Part shown: positions 6,001 to 7,107 of the stretch, piece after piece | Numbering within the stretch: the stretch's first letter is position 1 | How the letters are laid out: every line of letters begins with the position of its first letter | Origin: Acetobacteraceae bacterium | GTDB lineage: Bacteria > Pseudomonadota > Alphaproteobacteria > Acetobacterales > Acetobacteraceae | DNA length: 7,107 nt | Reading direction: 5' to 3' | NCBI GenBank assembly: GCA_030039695.1 | Contig: JASHVB010000655.1 | Location: 1-7,107 of the forward strand | Made by a program: the position numbers and the translations under genes | Notes under the pieces: generated by a model | Told to the model about the DNA's origin: nothing | Database searches by the model: none | The model's input: the letters and a program-made list of their open reading frames with translations, nothing else

Positions 6001-6390
6001 ATGATCCCCCTGTCTCTGTCCAGAGCGAACCATGACCGAGTACTCGCACAACGGGCAGGGAGAATTGTCCGCGTCTGTCGCGTTTGGACCAAAGTTGCCG
6101 CGATCGCGCCGCCGAGGGCGCCGGAGCTCCAACGGCAAAGCAGAGAAACGTTCTCTCAAACCGGCAATTCCATCATTGCGGTACAACTGCATTCCCGTCT
6201 TTTTGTGAATCTGCGTTCCACGCCAGGGGCAGACAGGGAATCTGCGTGTGGTTCAAATCGCATCAACCGGTCCAGCGCGCGCGGCTAGGATTTGGAGGTG
6301 CGGGCAAAGCGCCGCCTACCTCGTTGAAAACCGGGCTTCTCGTCGTGGGAGGTGAATTTTAGCGAGGCCGCGGCGTGTTTCGCTTAGGGT
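6001..6390. other. Intergenic region between diverging gene remnants
   Basis: About 390 bases between the start of the DUF4331 remnant (- strand) and the cyclase-type remnant (+ strand). It should hold the DUF4331 promoter, but I see no strong match. A 10-base direct repeat GAATCTGCGT occurs at 6207-6216 and 6238-6247. The run GTGGTTCAAATCGCAT near 6248 looks like a tRNA T-loop but does not form the required 5-bp stem. No gene is supported. Confidence 0.4.
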
Positions 6391-6829
6391 TTGGCGTCTG
6401 AAAAAAAGCCCAGCGGGAGCATAGCGCGGGTGGGTTCCGCCGCGGAACGCGCCGTCGGTCTTGCTGCTCTCGGTGACAAGGAGGACGCACTTGTCACGGT
6501 GGGCGAGATGTCCACACTCGGCGGCGTGCACAGTTTTCAACGGAACGTCGCCGCGCTATATCTCAGGAAGAGCGAGATCGTCCCCAACGGTAAGTTGCTT
6601 GAGCGGGCGACGAGTGCGGAAAGCTGGTTCGACAGAGCCGCACTGCTGGCCCGTGATCAGGAAGATCTGTTCTGGCACCGCGAACCGCTCTGAGACTTGC
6701 GCGATTGCGCGTCACGCCGGTCCAGGAACCTAAGTGAGAGAAATTCTGTTGCCGATCTACGAGCGATTTAGGAAAGACTTCACGGTGAGGGACCTGCATG
6801 CTGCTCACCCCCGGCTCGACGCGCCCTTG
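6391..6829 (+). pseudogene. C-terminal remnant of an adenylate-cyclase/LuxR-type ATPase-TPR protein, two frameshifts
   Basis: Three + strand frames join into the characteristic end of large regulators with a nucleotide-binding ATPase and TPR repeats. The first gives LAALGDKEDALVTVGEM and later ATSAESWFDRAALLARDQED and LFW. The second, from about 6681, gives RTALRLARLRVTPVQEPK. The third, from 6734, gives REILLPIYERFRKDFTVRDL and HAAHPRLD. Relatives end ...CFxRALxLARxQGALxWELRAAxSLARL...AREILAPIYxxFTEGFDTxDLxxAxxLLDEL. The breaks are a missing base at 6676-6680 and another at 6732-6736 (AAGTGAGA, where AAGGTGAGA would read through). Only the final one or two TPR-like helix pairs remain; the sensor or cyclase part, the ATPase domain and a start codon are absent. 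Similarity ends near 6829 although the frame continues to 6976. Such proteins serve as signalling enzymes or transcription regulators, but this piece cannot function alone. Confidence 0.68.
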
Positions 6830-6873
6830 GACTGTGGTCAAGGACGGAGGACCCGGACGCGATCGCCAACAGA

Positions 6874-6929
6874 CAGCCGGATGCGCCGATGGGACTCGAA
6901 CAAGGTCGTGCTCGACAGCAGCCGGATGC
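6874..6929. repeat. 11-bp direct repeat, 45 bases apart
   Basis: CAGCCGGATGC occurs at 6874-6884 and again at 6919-6929. The offset is exactly 45 bases, so both copies fall in the same reading frame. It lies in the unassigned stretch after the cyclase-type remnant. The region also contains GCGCGATCGCGC (6952-6963), a perfect 12-base palindrome. No further copy of the repeat is present, so I cannot say whether it is an iteron-like element or chance. Confidence 0.4.
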
Positions 6930-7012
6930 TTGACCGTGGGGTGCATCGGCTGCGCGATCGCGCGTGGAATATTTGACTGTCACCACACAGGTCGGATCGA
7001 AAGAGGTCCATG

Positions 7013-7107
7013 ATGTCGAAACGCAAATCCGGTAACGGTCTTCTCGGAGGCCATCGCCTGTCTGGAGCCTGGACCGTCCGGCGTCAGGATGCGACGAGAC
7101 CTCCAGT
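7013..7107 (+). CDS. Possible gene start cut by the window end
   Basis: Tandem ATG codons lie at 7010 and 7013. AAGAGG (7001-7006) is 6 bases before the second, which makes 7013 the better start, and a TTGACT at 6973-6978 could be a -35 box, although no good -10 box follows. The frame then stays open for 31 codons to the edge, beginning MSKRKSGNGLLGGHRLSGAW. A competing frame one base over (reading VTVFSEAIACLEPG) also looks protein-like. I recognise neither. The start signals are the only real support. Confidence 0.25.
   Translation, partial: MSKRKSGNGLLGGHRLSGAWTVRRQDATRPP

Noticed and set aside
6238..6275. tRNA-like T-loop (GGTTCAAATC) that could mark a tRNA or an integration site
   Set aside because: The flanking bases cannot form the 5-bp T-stem, and no acceptor or anticodon arm is present.
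6100..6961. Three copies of GCGATCGC (6100, 6859, 6954), the cyanobacterial HIP1 octamer
   Set aside because: Only three copies in 7 kb, clustered in GC-rich sequence. The gene content gives no support for a cyanobacterium, in which the octamer would be expected to recur along the whole window.
1..7107. CRISPR array, toxin-antitoxin pair, defence island or biosynthetic cluster
   Set aside because: No regularly spaced repeats, no paired small genes with toxin or antitoxin motifs, and no helicase, nuclease, restriction or synthase domains were seen on either strand.

Overview
This is a GC-rich stretch, most likely from a proteobacterium. The genus cannot be fixed from the sequence: the recognisable families (crotonase, VOC protein, DUF4331, IS66, IS1595, cyclase-type ATPase/TPR protein) are all widespread. 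It reads as a decaying accessory region. Three reading frames look intact and well supported: an exported alpha/beta hydrolase, a crotonase-family protein and a 73-residue unknown. The rest is fragments, frameshifted genes and insertion-sequence debris. I did not find a convincing new multi-gene system.

Left part (1-1417, + strand). The window opens inside a CheY-like receiver domain, the end of a response regulator or hybrid histidine kinase. After about 300 bases without a gene comes an alpha/beta hydrolase with a signal peptide and a complete Ser-Asp-His triad.

Middle (1418-3933). This part holds insertion-sequence debris on the - strand: an unassigned 108-codon frame, an IS66 TnpB remnant, and an IS1595-type transposase fragment broken by a one-base deletion. 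On the + strand follow a 35-codon frame that looks like a bare signal peptide, then a 73-codon gene with a good promoter and ribosome binding site. About 430 bases after that show no gene.

Right part (3934-6000, - strand). Reading leftward in the direction of transcription, there is a truncated DUF4331 gene, an intact crotonase gene with a strong ribosome binding site, and a VOC (glyoxalase-fold) gene disabled by a single-base deletion. The three share one strand and may descend from one transcription unit, but a gap of about 316 bases separates the last two and nothing shows a common pathway.

Right end (6001-7107). On the + strand lies the C-terminal end of an adenylate-cyclase/LuxR-type ATPase-TPR protein, carrying two one-base deletions. 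It is followed by about 180 bases with a short direct repeat, and a possible gene start cut by the window edge.

The most useful pattern is that the frameshifts in three unrelated genes are all -1 and can each be repaired by adding one G to a short G run on the coding strand. Either the region is under relaxed selection, or the sequence under-calls G runs and some 'pseudogenes' are really intact.
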